Positions 23,661-32,331 of a stretch of 64,000 nt of DNA are shown one piece after another. Both the position numbers and the translations under genes were made by a program. Where the stretch lies: assembly GCF_027912675.1 (NCBI RefSeq), contig NZ_CP115757.1, positions 558,001 through 622,000 of the forward strand, read 5' to 3'. Below the pieces are notes generated by a model. That model searched no databases, had not been told where the DNA came from, and saw only the letters and a program-made list of their open reading frames with translations. This stretch comes from Paracoccus sp. SCSIO 75233. GTDB lineage: Bacteria > Pseudomonadota > Alphaproteobacteria > Rhodobacterales > Rhodobacteraceae. The first letter of the stretch is position 1. Each line of letters opens with the position of its first letter.

Positions 23661-25151
23661 TCAATGCGCGAGCAGCTTATCCATTGCGCCCGGCTTGTCA
23701 TGCGTGGCGAGCTTGTCGACGATGGTTTCCGATGCTGCGTTCATGCCGACAATCTCCACCTCGGCCCCGTCCCGGCGGAATTTCAGCACCGCCATGTCGA
23801 GCGCCTGCACGGATGAAATATCCCAGATATGGGCGGCAGAGACATCTATCACCACACGCTCCACGATCTCGCGGAAATCAAATGCCGCCATGAAATCCTC
23901 GACCGAGCCGTAGAAAAGCTGGCCTTCGACGCGATAAATACGGGTGCGCCCATCTTGGCTCAGTTCCGACGTGACGCGGAAAAGCTGGGCGATCTTGGCG
24001 GCGAAGAAGATGCCCGACAGCAGCACGCCGACCAGCACGCCGATGGCGAGGTTATGGGTCCAGACCACGGCGACCACGGTGGCGACCATGACGATCGAAG
24101 AAGAACGCGGATGGGTGCGCAGCGACTCAATGGACGACCATGAGAATGTCCCGACCGACACCATGATCATGATCGCGACAAGCGCCGGCATCGGGATCTG
24201 CGCGACCCAGCGGTCGAGGAACACGACGAAGATCAGCAGCATCACCCCGGCAAAGCCGCAGGACAACCGCCCGCGTCCGCCGGATTTCACGTTGATCATG
24301 GATTGCCCGATCATGGCACAGCCCGCCATGCCGCCGATAAATCCGGTCGCGGTATTGGCAAGCCCCTGACCGATGCATTCCTGATTGCGGTCGGTTTTCA
24401 CGTCCGTCAGGTCGTCGACGAGGTTCTGCGTCATCAGGCTTTCCAGCAGCCCGACCACGGCGACGGCCAGCGAATAGGGAAAGATGATCGCCAGCGTCTC
24501 GAAATTCACCGGCACATCGGGGATCAGGAACATCGGCAGCGTATCGGGCAGCGCGCCCATATCGCCGACGACGCGGACATCCCAGTTGAACATCATGCTC
24601 AGCGTCGTCAGCACCACGATGGTGACAAGCGGCGAGGGGATGGTGCGGTTGATCCGCGGGAACAGATAGATGATCGCCAGCCCCGCTGCGACCAGCACAT
24701 AGGTCAGCCAGTTGACCACGCGCGGATCAAGCTCCGGCAGTTGCGCCATGAAGATCAGGATCGCCAGCGCATTGACGAAGCCCGTCATGACGGAGCGTGA
24801 GACATAGCGCATGACGAAACCCAGTCGCAGCAGCCCCATGCCGATTTGCAGCAACCCCGCCAGAACCGTCGCCGCCAGCAGATATTCCAGCCCGTAATCC
24901 CGGACCAGCGTGACCATCAGCACCGCCGTCGCCGCCGTGGCGGCAGAGATCATACCGGGCCGCCCGCCCGCGATGGCCGTGATGACGGCAATCGAGAAGG
25001 AGGCGTATAGCCCGACCTTGGGGTCGACGCCGGCGATGATTGAAAAGGCGATGGCCTCGGGGATGAGGGCCAGCGCGACGACGAGGCCGGAGAGCAGGTC
25101 GCGGCGGTTGTTGCCGAACCATTCCCGGCGATAGCGTTCCATTGAAATCAT
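23661..25151 (-). CDS. SulP-family anion transporter with STAS domain
   Basis: About 496 residues. The membrane part (roughly residues 10-390) has the SulP signature order: [54 protein letters not shown], and [22 protein letters not shown]-terminal STAS domain follows ([20 protein letters not shown] ... [12 protein letters not shown]). SulP proteins carry sulfate, bicarbonate, dicarboxylates or other anions; the short form without extra domains and pairing with a Usp gene resembles BicA-like bicarbonate or sulfate importers, but the substrate cannot be read. ATG at 25149-25151 was preferred; ATG at 25140-25142 is an alternative. Confidence 0.9.
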   Translation of the reverse strand: MISMERYRREWFGNNRRDLLSGLVVALALIPEAIAFSIIAGVDPKVGLYASFSIAVITAIAGGRPGMISAATAATAVLMVTLVRDYGLEYLLAATVLAGLLQIGMGLLRLGFVMRYVSRSVMTGFVNALAILIFMAQLPELDPRVVNWLTYVLVAAGLAIIYLFPRINRTIPSPLVTIVVLTTLSMMFNWDVRVVGDMGALPDTLPMFLIPDVPVNFETLAIIFPYSLAVAVVGLLESLMTQNLVDDLTDVKTDRNQECIGQGLANTATGFIGGMAGCAMIGQSMINVKSGGRGRLSCGFAGVMLLIFVVFLDRWVAQIPMPALVAIMIMVSVGTFSWSSIESLRTHPRSSSIVMVATVVAVVWTHNLAIGVLVGVLLSGIFFAAKIAQLFRVTSELSQDGRTRIYRVEGQLFYGSVEDFMAAFDFREIVERVVIDVSAAHIWDISSVQALDMAVLKFRRDGAEVEIVGMNAASETIVDKLATHDKPGAMDKLLAH

Positions 25152-25381
25152 AAACAATCCGTTGCTGACCGGCCCTGAAAGGCGCCGGAGAGGTGACTGG
25201 GTGTGTTCGCGGTTGTCCGGCGGATCGGCGGCCGGAAGAGCCACCCGGGGATCTCACCCGGGTCCGTGTTCATGCGGCGTCTGATAGGGGCGCGACCTTC
25301 GTATTGCAACCCGTGCGCATCAATAGGGCGGTTTTCCGTGGTGAACGGGGCGGCGGCGTCACATCTCGCGGCGCGTTCTCC
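25152..25381. other. Intergenic region upstream of sulP-usp
   Basis: 230 bases between the ROK gene stop and the SulP start, both on the minus strand. It contains two copies of ACCCGGG separated by six bases (around 25241-25262), each self-complementary, which could form a hairpin ending the ROK transcript. No gene seen. Confidence 0.35.
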
Positions 25382-26503
25382 TTACCAGCGGAACAGCCGT
25401 GTGAGGATCGGCAGCAGGGACGCGCCGATCAGGCTGGGGTCGCTGTCATTGCGGCCCAGAACCAGATCGGGCAGGGGGATTTCGCGCCCCCTTCCGTCAT
25501 CGACCTCCAGATCGGCGGCGCGGATCAGCCGCTGGCGCAGATCCGCCGGGGCTTCGCCGCCGAAAATGACGATACTCGGATCGAGCAGGGCGACGATGGC
25601 CCGCAATGCGATATTCAGTTGCGGCGCGACCAGCGACACCCATCGGTCAATGGTGGGCCAGTCCGGGTCGTAGGAGGCGCGAAGCTGCGCGATGCTTTCG
25701 ATCTCGATCCCGTCCTTGCGCAACTCCTTCAGCAGGATTTGCAATGCCGGGCGGACTTCGTTTTCCTCTTCGGTATAGATGCGCGAGATTTCCCCGGCAT
25801 TCAGGCTGCTGCCGAGATAGGGCCGCCCGTCCAGCACGACGCCCGCGCCGAAGCCGAAATTGAACGACAGATAGGCAAACCCCGAATGCTGACGTCCTGC
25901 GCCGGTCCAGAGTTCCGCGATTGCGCCCAGCGTGGCGTTATTTTCCGCCAATGTCGGCAGCCCGTCGATCATGCCGAAGCGGCTTTGCACCTCGACCCTG
26001 TCCCAGCGATCCAGTCGCGTCGGCGTGCGGAACGCCGTGTCGCGGGTGTTACGGAACCCTTGCATGGAAACGCCCAGCCCGGCGATCCGGTCGCGGGGCA
26101 GCGCCAGTTCCCTGATGACCGCCGCCACGAGGGCGCGGGTTTCATCGATAACGCGGTCGGGATCGTTCGGCGCAGACTCCAGTGTCGCTGACCAGCGGAT
26201 CGTCCCGTCCAGATCGACGGCGCAAAGGCGGCAAGTATCGGTGTCGACAGCCAGCCCGAAGCCGAAGGCCCCATCCGCCCGCGTTGCAAGCTCGGGGCTG
26301 GGTTTGCCGCGGCCCTTGATCTTTGGCGGCAGGCTGGCGAGCAGGCCGTTGTCGAGCAGTTCGGAACTCAGCCGGTGAACGGTTTGCTGCGGCAGCCCCG
26401 TCGCCGCCGTCAGATCGGAGCGCGAGATCGCCTGCGACTGCCGGACCGCGTCGAGAATCATCGACCCGCTGCGCGATATTCCGAAAATATCGTTTTCAAT
26501 CAT
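25382..26503 (-). CDS. ROK-family transcriptional regulator
   Basis: 373 residues: an N-terminal winged helix (SMILDAVRQSQAISRSDLTA, then GLPQQTVHRLSSELLDNGLL) and a C-terminal ROK/ASKHA fold (GFGLAVDTDTCRLCAVDLDG, LAENNATLGAIAELW, FNFGFGAGVVLDG, DPSIVIFGGEAPADL). The usual ROK zinc motif (C-x-C-G-x2-G-C after a GH pair) is absent; the equivalent position reads GSSLNAGEISRIY. It may therefore have lost sugar-kinase-type ligand binding. It is divergent from the ABC importer operon, so it is probably that operon's repressor or activator. Confidence 0.88.
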   Translation of the reverse strand: MIENDIFGISRSGSMILDAVRQSQAISRSDLTAATGLPQQTVHRLSSELLDNGLLASLPPKIKGRGKPSPELATRADGAFGFGLAVDTDTCRLCAVDLDGTIRWSATLESAPNDPDRVIDETRALVAAVIRELALPRDRIAGLGVSMQGFRNTRDTAFRTPTRLDRWDRVEVQSRFGMIDGLPTLAENNATLGAIAELWTGAGRQHSGFAYLSFNFGFGAGVVLDGRPYLGSSLNAGEISRIYTEEENEVRPALQILLKELRKDGIEIESIAQLRASYDPDWPTIDRWVSLVAPQLNIALRAIVALLDPSIVIFGGEAPADLRQRLIRAADLEVDDGRGREIPLPDLVLGRNDSDPSLIGASLLPILTRLFRW

Positions 26504-26608
26504 AGCGCTGAACTCTGGTCTGCATCTCCTCTATCCCGTGTGTAGCACGGCGGGGCAGAAGGGTGAATTCGACGGGATGGCGGCGCGGAAAGGACTGTCA
26601 TCTTAATT

Positions 26609-26625
26609 TTACTCAAAATGGGTAA
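26609..26625. promoter_or_regulatory. Candidate ROK operator
   Basis: Imperfect inverted repeat TTACTC-AAAAT-GGGTAA (five of six pairs) in an A+T-rich patch 57 bases before the importer ATPase start and about 105 bases before the ROK start. ROK repressors such as Mlc and NagC bind A+T-rich dyads in such positions; binding here is inferred. Confidence 0.4.
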
Positions 26626-26665
26626 TATTTGATTCGAGCGATCAACAAAGGAGGCGATGACCGCT

Positions 26666-27688
26666 ATGACGGGCATATCCGCTGATAATCTGGTAATGCG
26701 GTTCGACAAGTTCACAGCGGTTAATGGCATCGGCTTCGATGTTGCTCCGGGTGAGTTCGTGACCCTGCTTGGCCCATCGGGCTGCGGCAAGACAACATTG
26801 CTGAAAATGATCTCCGGCTTTCTGACCCCGACCGAGGGGCGGATTGTCATCGGCGACAAGGAGGTGACGCGGCTGCCGCCGGAGGCGCGGGATACGGCGC
26901 TGTGTTTTCAGTCCTACGCCCTGTTTCCGCATCTGACGGTGCGGGAAAACCTCGAATTCGGGTTGAAGCAGAAGGGGATGCCGGGCCCCGATCGCAATGC
27001 GCGCGTGGCGGAGGTGGCCGAGCAGCTTGAACTGGGCGCGCAGCTCGACAAGTTGCCGAACCAGCTTTCGGGCGGTCAGCAGCAGCGCGTGTCCCTCGGG
27101 CGCGCGTTGGCGATGCGGCCCGGTGTGATCCTGTTCGATGAACCGCTGTCCAACCTCGACGCCAAGCTGCGCGATCAGGTCCGGGTCGAGATCCGGCGCA
27201 TTCAGCGCGAGAACGGGCTGACCGCGATCTATGTGACCCATGACCAGTCCGAGGCGCTGGCGATGTCCGACCGCATCTTCGTGATGAACAAGGGGAGGGT
27301 GGAGCAGGCCGATACGCCGGAAGCCATGTATTACCGTCCGCGCACGAAATTTGTCGCTGATTTCATCGGGTCCGCGAATGTCTTTGACGGGATGGCCTCC
27401 GGCGGCGCGATCGACACACCGATCGGGCAGCTATTCGCGCGTGATAGCACTGCTCAGGGCAAGACGCCGCTTTGCTGGCGACCGGAGGCGGCGCGGATTT
27501 CGGATGCCGGCACGCTGTCCGGTCGCGTCGTTCATCGCGCCTTTCAGGGTGCCTTCACCGATCTTCTGGTCGAAACCAATGGTGTCACCTACCGGCTTCA
27601 GGTGCCGCGCACCGAGTTGGCGGAGGGCGAGACCGTCCGCTTCTCCATCGCGCCCGAGGACGTCATCCTGCTGGAGCCGGGCGCATGA
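26666..27688 (+). CDS. ABC importer ATPase (spermidine/Fe/thiamine class)
   Basis: 340 residues. Walker A LLGPSGCGKTTLL, Q-loop FQSYALFPH, signature LSGGQQQRVSLGRALAM, Walker B VILFDEPLSNLDAKLR and the switch His in YVTHDQSEALAM are all intact. The C-terminal 100 residues form a TOBE-like regulatory domain typical of PotA/FbpC/MalK-type ATPases. AAAGGAGG at 26647-26654 favours the ATG at 26666 (11-base spacing) over the ATG at 26657 (2 bases). It is the first gene of a six-gene operon; its stop overlaps the first permease. Confidence 0.93.
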   Translation: MTGISADNLVMRFDKFTAVNGIGFDVAPGEFVTLLGPSGCGKTTLLKMISGFLTPTEGRIVIGDKEVTRLPPEARDTALCFQSYALFPHLTVRENLEFGLKQKGMPGPDRNARVAEVAEQLELGAQLDKLPNQLSGGQQQRVSLGRALAMRPGVILFDEPLSNLDAKLRDQVRVEIRRIQRENGLTAIYVTHDQSEALAMSDRIFVMNKGRVEQADTPEAMYYRPRTKFVADFIGSANVFDGMASGGAIDTPIGQLFARDSTAQGKTPLCWRPEAARISDAGTLSGRVVHRAFQGAFTDLLVETNGVTYRLQVPRTELAEGETVRFSIAPEDVILLEPGA

Positions 27689-28539
27689 ATATCCGCAAGA
27701 CAGTCACGCTGATCCTGCTGCTGCTGCCGGGGTTGGGCCTTATCCTCGGGCTGATCGGCACCGTGGTCTGGATCGCCTTCGCGCAGTCCTTCGGCATGTA
27801 TGCCGTCATTGGGGACAGCATGTTCACCTTCGATTTCTGGGCCAAGATGCTGGAGCGCAAGCTGTATTGGCGCTCAGTGAATTACTCGCTCTATATCGGG
27901 TTCATCAGCGCCATCCTGTCCGTCGCGCTGGCCTATCCGCTGGCGATCTGGCTGCGCAAACCCTTTCCCGGCTCAATGGCCATCGGCGCGATCCTGAAAG
28001 CGCCGATGCTGGTTCACGGGCTGGTCGCGGCGTTCCTGTTCATCAACATCATCGCCTATCACGGGCTGGTCAATCAGTTGATGCAGTGGCTCGGTATCTG
28101 GGATGAGCCGCGGCGCTTGCAGAACGATCCGAACGCCATTGGTGTGGTCATCCTTCAGATCTGGAAGAATGTGCCTTTCGCGCTGCTGCTGCTGACCGGC
28201 GCGGTGCAGAGCATATCTGATGATGTGCTGGACGCGGCGCGCGATATGGGTGCGGGAAGCTGGGACCGGTTCCGCAAGGTGATTGCGCCGCTCTCGGTCT
28301 CGGCCATGCAGGCGGCGATGATCATCATCTTCATCGGCGCGCTTGCCGACTTCAGCTTTCAGGTGATCGCCGGTCCGACCAACAAGCAATCGCTGGCGCA
28401 GTTGATGGTCAGCTTCAAGGGCCGGGGCGACTGGCATTCCGCTGCCGTGGTCGGTGTCACGCTGATGGTGCTGGCGATGCTGGGATCCGCCGTGATCGCC
28501 CTTGCCACGCGCTTCATCCTGCGGGGGAAACTGAGATGA
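27685..28539 (+). CDS. ABC importer permease 1
   Basis: 284-residue inner-membrane permease with about six hydrophobic segments. The EAA loop that docks on the ATPase is seen as DAARDMGAGSWDRFRKVIAP. Overlaps the ATPase gene by 4 bases (ATGA) and the next permease by 4. Belongs to the PotB/CysW-type permease family. Confidence 0.92.
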   Translation: MNIRKTVTLILLLLPGLGLILGLIGTVVWIAFAQSFGMYAVIGDSMFTFDFWAKMLERKLYWRSVNYSLYIGFISAILSVALAYPLAIWLRKPFPGSMAIGAILKAPMLVHGLVAAFLFINIIAYHGLVNQLMQWLGIWDEPRRLQNDPNAIGVVILQIWKNVPFALLLLTGAVQSISDDVLDAARDMGAGSWDRFRKVIAPLSVSAMQAAMIIIFIGALADFSFQVIAGPTNKQSLAQLMVSFKGRGDWHSAAVVGVTLMVLAMLGSAVIALATRFILRGKLR

Positions 28540-29363
28540 ACCACAAGCTTCTGAACCGCAGCCTGATGATCCTGCTGCTGATTGGCTGCGCGATCTGGCT
28601 GGTGCTGCCCTTCGGCATGGCGATCCTGTGGTCGCTGGTCGACCCCAGCGAGCCGTGGACCGCCGACAAGCTGCTGCCGCCCGCCATATCGTTCTATCGC
28701 TGGAAGGATATGTGGCAGAACTCGCTCCTGAAACAGGCGCTCGCCACCTCCTATTCGCTGGCCCCTCTGGCGGCGATGCTGTCGCTGCTGCTGGCGATGC
28801 CGACCGCCTATGCCTTCGGTCGCATCCGCTTCCCGGGCCGCGAGGTTGCCAAGATGGCCTGCCTGCTGCCGCTGGTGGTGCCGGGCTTTGTCACGGCGAT
28901 CTTCTTCACCTCGCTGTTGTTCCAGCTTGGGCTGAACACATGGCGCTTCGGCGCGATCCTGTTCGCTCATGCAGTGCTGGCGCTGCCCTATGCGATCCGC
29001 ATCCTGACCGTCAGTTTCGAGCAGGTGCGGCAGGACCATATCGACGCGGCCCGAGATCTGGGCGCATCGCACTGGTCGCGCTTCAAGGTGGCGTATCTGC
29101 CGGCGCTGAAACCGGGCATTTTCGCCAGCCTGCTGATCGTCTTCATCCAGTCGATCGAGGAATTCGCCATCGCCTATATCGTCGGCACGCCTGACATCGT
29201 CACGGTCCCGACGCTGCTGTTCTCGGCCCTCGGGCAGGACTTCGTTCGACCCAATGCCGCCGTTTTGTCGCTGATCCTGGTCGTTCCCAATGTGATCCTG
29301 ATGCTGATCCTCGAACGGCTGCTGAAATCCGCCAACCCGTCCCTGTCATCCGGCAAGGGCTGA
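28536..29363 (+). CDS. ABC importer permease 2
   Basis: 275-residue partner permease with six membrane segments and an EAA loop at DAARDLGASHWSRFKVAYLP. Similar to PotC-type permeases. Followed after 34 bases by the binding-protein gene. The pair forms a heterodimeric channel with permease 1. Confidence 0.92.
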   Translation: MNHKLLNRSLMILLLIGCAIWLVLPFGMAILWSLVDPSEPWTADKLLPPAISFYRWKDMWQNSLLKQALATSYSLAPLAAMLSLLLAMPTAYAFGRIRFPGREVAKMACLLPLVVPGFVTAIFFTSLLFQLGLNTWRFGAILFAHAVLALPYAIRILTVSFEQVRQDHIDAARDLGASHWSRFKVAYLPALKPGIFASLLIVFIQSIEEFAIAYIVGTPDIVTVPTLLFSALGQDFVRPNAAVLSLILVVPNVILMLILERLLKSANPSLSSGKG

Positions 29364-29397
29364 GGTGGATACCTCCCCGGAACCCACGGAGTTTCCA

Positions 29398-30501
29398 ATG
29401 TTAAAGATTATCCTGACCACAGCCGCGGCGCTTGCGCTTGGCACCACTGCAACCCTTGGCAACGATCTCGAAGGCAAAAGCTGGGACGAGATCGTCGCCC
29501 AGGCCAAGGAAGAGGGCGAGCTGAATTGGTTCGTCTGGTATCTGACCGACGACCTGCGCCGCTTCGTTCAGCCTTTCGAGGAAGAATACGGCATCAAGAT
29601 CACCATCCCTGAAGGCACAGCACAGGGCAACGCCGACAAGCTGCTGGCGGAGCGTGAGCGCGAGACCGGCGATATCGACGTCTTCGCCTGGGGCATGAAC
29701 GATTTCGCGCAGATCGATCCGGCGGAGATGTTCTATTCGCTGAATATCCTGCCCGAAGACGATGGCCGTGTTTCTGAACTGGCCGGTGTCGATGGCGGCG
29801 AACAGATCCTTGCCTATTGGGGCAACCAGACCGGCATCGCCTATGACCCGGCTCAGGTCGACGAAGCCGCCCTGCCGCAGAACCCTGAAGATTTCGCGGC
29901 CTTCTGGGACGCCAATCCCGGCAAGTTCGGCTTCAACTACGAAAACGGCGGCGCGGGCCCGTCCTTCTGGCAGAACATCACCCGCGTGATTGCCGATGTC
30001 GACCCGACCGACGGCACCAGTGACGAGGCGCGTCTGGCCTCCGTCCAGCCTGCCTTTGATTTCTTCAATGAACGTGCCGAGGAATATGTCATCACCACCG
30101 GCAATGCTGACAGCATCACCCGGATTTCCGATGGTGAGCTGTGGATGGCCCCGGCCTGGGAAGATCACCTCGCCGGTCTGCAAAAACGTGGTGAAGTGCG
30201 CGATGACATCGCGTTCTACATCCCGGAAATGGGTATGAATGGCGGCGGCAACGGTGTCGCGATCCCGTTGAATGCCGAACATCCGGCGGCTGCTGCCGTG
30301 TTCATCGACTGGCTGACCTCTGCCGATACGCAATCGGCGCTGAACCGCGATTTCGGCACTGCGCCGATGAATGCTGCCGCCGACGACAGCAACGCACTCG
30401 TGTCCAACGATCAGCGTGATCGTCTGCGCGTGTGGCAGGCAAAGCCCTTTGCCGACGACCTGACCGCCGCGTTTATTGATAACGTCATACTTGAGCGCTA
30501 A
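29398..30501 (+). CDS. ABC importer periplasmic solute-binding protein
   Basis: 367 residues with a signal peptide (MLKIILTTAAALALGTTATL). The mature protein has the family-1 extracellular-binding-protein look (LNWFVWYLTDDLRRFVQPFE, EYGIKITIPEGTAQGNADKL, VFAWGMNDFAQ, WGNQTGIAYDPAQVDE), related to the YnjB/thiamine/iron/polyamine group. The ligand cannot be read; enzymes encoded next in the operon suggest a phosphorylated or phosphodiester compound. GGAG precedes the ATG at 29398. A hairpin follows the gene. Confidence 0.88.
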   Translation: MLKIILTTAAALALGTTATLGNDLEGKSWDEIVAQAKEEGELNWFVWYLTDDLRRFVQPFEEEYGIKITIPEGTAQGNADKLLAERERETGDIDVFAWGMNDFAQIDPAEMFYSLNILPEDDGRVSELAGVDGGEQILAYWGNQTGIAYDPAQVDEAALPQNPEDFAAFWDANPGKFGFNYENGGAGPSFWQNITRVIADVDPTDGTSDEARLASVQPAFDFFNERAEEYVITTGNADSITRISDGELWMAPAWEDHLAGLQKRGEVRDDIAFYIPEMGMNGGGNGVAIPLNAEHPAAAAVFIDWLTSADTQSALNRDFGTAPMNAAADDSNALVSNDQRDRLRVWQAKPFADDLTAAFIDNVILER

Positions 30502-30514
30502 CACACAACCAACC

Positions 30515-30542
30515 ACGCGCCGCAGCATTTCCTGTGGCGCGT
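30515..30542 (+). other. Intercistronic hairpin after the ABC binding-protein gene
   Basis: ACGCGCCGCAG pairs with CTGTGGCGCGT (11 pairs, one G-U) around the loop CATTTC, 13 bases after the binding-protein stop and 23 bases before the next gene. There is no T run. Such hairpins commonly protect the upstream message and reduce read-through, allowing excess of binding protein. Confidence 0.7.
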
Positions 30543-30565
30543 GACTTCACAGGAATAACATTAGC

Positions 30566-31366
30566 ATGAACATCCCAAATCCCCGCTTTCGCGACTATGA
30601 CCCGGCGCGTGTTGTCGGCGATCGCGATATGTGGGTTTCTCTCCTGACCGGCAAAGACGCGGCGGGTCCGTTGCCGCAATCCATCTCTGCCCCGGGTCAG
30701 GGCGGCAAATTCACGCCCGACGGTGCCATACTCCCGTTCCCCGGAAACACCTTTATCTGCCATATCGATCCTGCAAGCCGTGCGCATCGGGCGATTACCG
30801 AGTTTCAGCGCCGGGTGTTGGCGCTTCCCTCGGCCCGCCATTGTATCGCCCTGCCGGCGTCGAGCCTTCACATGACGATATTCTGCGGCGTCTCGGGGGA
30901 GCCGCTGGGGGAGGATGGCTGGCCGAAAGACATCGCGCCCGGCAGTTCCCTGACCGAAATCACGGAGATTTTTCGCACGCGGCTGCGCGGTTTGCGTTTG
31001 CCCGGCCCCTACCGGGTCCGCCCGACCGGACCCAATCATGGCTTCACGCTGCATATGGAACCCTGCGACCGACAAAGCCACGACGCCCTGTGGACCTCCC
31101 GCGACATTCTACGCGATGTGACCGGGATGGAACGGTCGGATCACGACCATTACGGCTTTCACATCTCGATGTTCTATCTGACCCGCTTCATGTCGGAAGA
31201 CCTCGCTTCACAACACATGACGGCCATCGGCTCGATTTTCGACGAATTGCGCGATGATCTGGGCGATATCCAGCTTGGTCCGGTGGAGTTCTGCAATTTC
31301 GAAAACATGATGCACTTCAATACGCTGCAGCGTATTGAGCAGGAGGAAAACCGGCATGCTGACTGA
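30566..31366 (+). CDS. 2H-phosphodiesterase-fold protein (DUF1868)
   Basis: 266 residues. Two H-x-T/S motifs of the 2H phosphoesterase superfamily are visible: SSLHMTIFCG (His102, Thr104) and GFHISMFYLT (His199, Ser201), with the DUF1868-type N-terminus (GGKFTPDGAILPFPGNTFIC). 2H enzymes open 2',3'- or 1,2-cyclic phosphates or ligate RNA ends. This one lies directly after an ABC importer and overlaps the inositol-monophosphatase-family gene by 11 bases, so it probably hydrolyses an imported phosphodiester or cyclic phosphate. AGGAA precedes the ATG. The substrate is unknown. Confidence 0.82.
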   Translation: MNIPNPRFRDYDPARVVGDRDMWVSLLTGKDAAGPLPQSISAPGQGGKFTPDGAILPFPGNTFICHIDPASRAHRAITEFQRRVLALPSARHCIALPASSLHMTIFCGVSGEPLGEDGWPKDIAPGSSLTEITEIFRTRLRGLRLPGPYRVRPTGPNHGFTLHMEPCDRQSHDALWTSRDILRDVTGMERSDHDHYGFHISMFYLTRFMSEDLASQHMTAIGSIFDELRDDLGDIQLGPVEFCNFENMMHFNTLQRIEQEENRHAD

Positions 31367-32174
31367 GGAACAAATCTCCGGGCTGATCGAAAGCGTTCGG
31401 GAGGCTGGTCGCCGTGAAATCATGCCCCGCTTCCGGCGGCTTTCGGATGATGACATCCGCGCCAAATCCTCGCCCGACGATCTGGTGACAGAGGCGGACA
31501 TTGCGGCGGAACGCTTCATCATGGATGAGGTCGGCAAGCTTCTTCCCGACGCGGTGTTTGTGGGCGAGGAGGCGCAACTCGACGCAGCCGCCATCGACGC
31601 CGCGCTGGCCGCTGATCTTTGCGTGGTGATCGATCCAGTGGATGGAACCTACAATTTCGCCCACGGGCTGGCGACCTTCGGCACGATCCTCGCCGTGGTC
31701 AGCCGTGGTGAGACCATCTTCGGTCTGCTCTATGATACGGTGCTGGATGACTGGGTCATGGCGCGCAAGGACGGGGGCAGCTTCTATGGCCGCCCCGATG
31801 CCGCGCCGCGCCCGCTGCATCTGTCGCAGGACGCTCAGGCCGGACGGCTGAAAGGCTATCTGCCGCTTTTCCTTTATGAGGAGCCGGACCGCCGCCGCTT
31901 CGCCCCGATCATGCCCGATCTCGGCCGGGTCACGACGCTAGGCAGTTCCTGCCATGAATATCGCCAGATGTTGCTCGGTTCTGTCGATTTCATCATGAAT
32001 GCGGGTTTGAATGTCTGGGATCATGCGGCTGGCGTGCTTGCCGTGCAGGAGGCTGGCGGCATCGCAAAACTCAGTGACGGGGCGGCCTATGTCCCGAATA
32101 TGAAACAGGGCCAGCTGCGTCTGACCCGCAGCGAAGCGATTATGCGGCAGTTGGAAGAGGTCATGGATGCTTGA
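31356..32174 (+). CDS. Inositol-monophosphatase-family phosphatase
   Basis: 272 residues with the family metal-binding motifs: VGEEAQ, the signature DPVDGTYNFAHG (canonical DP(I/V)DGT), and the C-terminal NVWDHAAGVLAVQEAGG. Enzymes of this family are Mg-dependent, Li-sensitive phosphatases acting on inositol phosphates, fructose-1,6-bisphosphate, PAP or related compounds. AGGAGG just upstream of the ATG at 31356 decides the start. As the last gene of the importer operon it would logically remove the phosphate left by the 2H enzyme. Confidence 0.9.
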   Translation: MLTEEQISGLIESVREAGRREIMPRFRRLSDDDIRAKSSPDDLVTEADIAAERFIMDEVGKLLPDAVFVGEEAQLDAAAIDAALAADLCVVIDPVDGTYNFAHGLATFGTILAVVSRGETIFGLLYDTVLDDWVMARKDGGSFYGRPDAAPRPLHLSQDAQAGRLKGYLPLFLYEEPDRRRFAPIMPDLGRVTTLGSSCHEYRQMLLGSVDFIMNAGLNVWDHAAGVLAVQEAGGIAKLSDGAAYVPNMKQGQLRLTRSEAIMRQLEEVMDA

Positions 32175-32331
32175 ACAGCAATAATATCGCTGGCCAGATC
32201 ACCCGGTTTCGCTGGCAGGGCCGTCTTGGGGGCGTGCCGTCCCAAAATATAACTCCGTTTGAAAGCAAATGCTGCTTATGCTGAATATTCAGACAGAGTA
32301 GCGATGGACCGCCGGGGGAAAGCAGGGCTGC

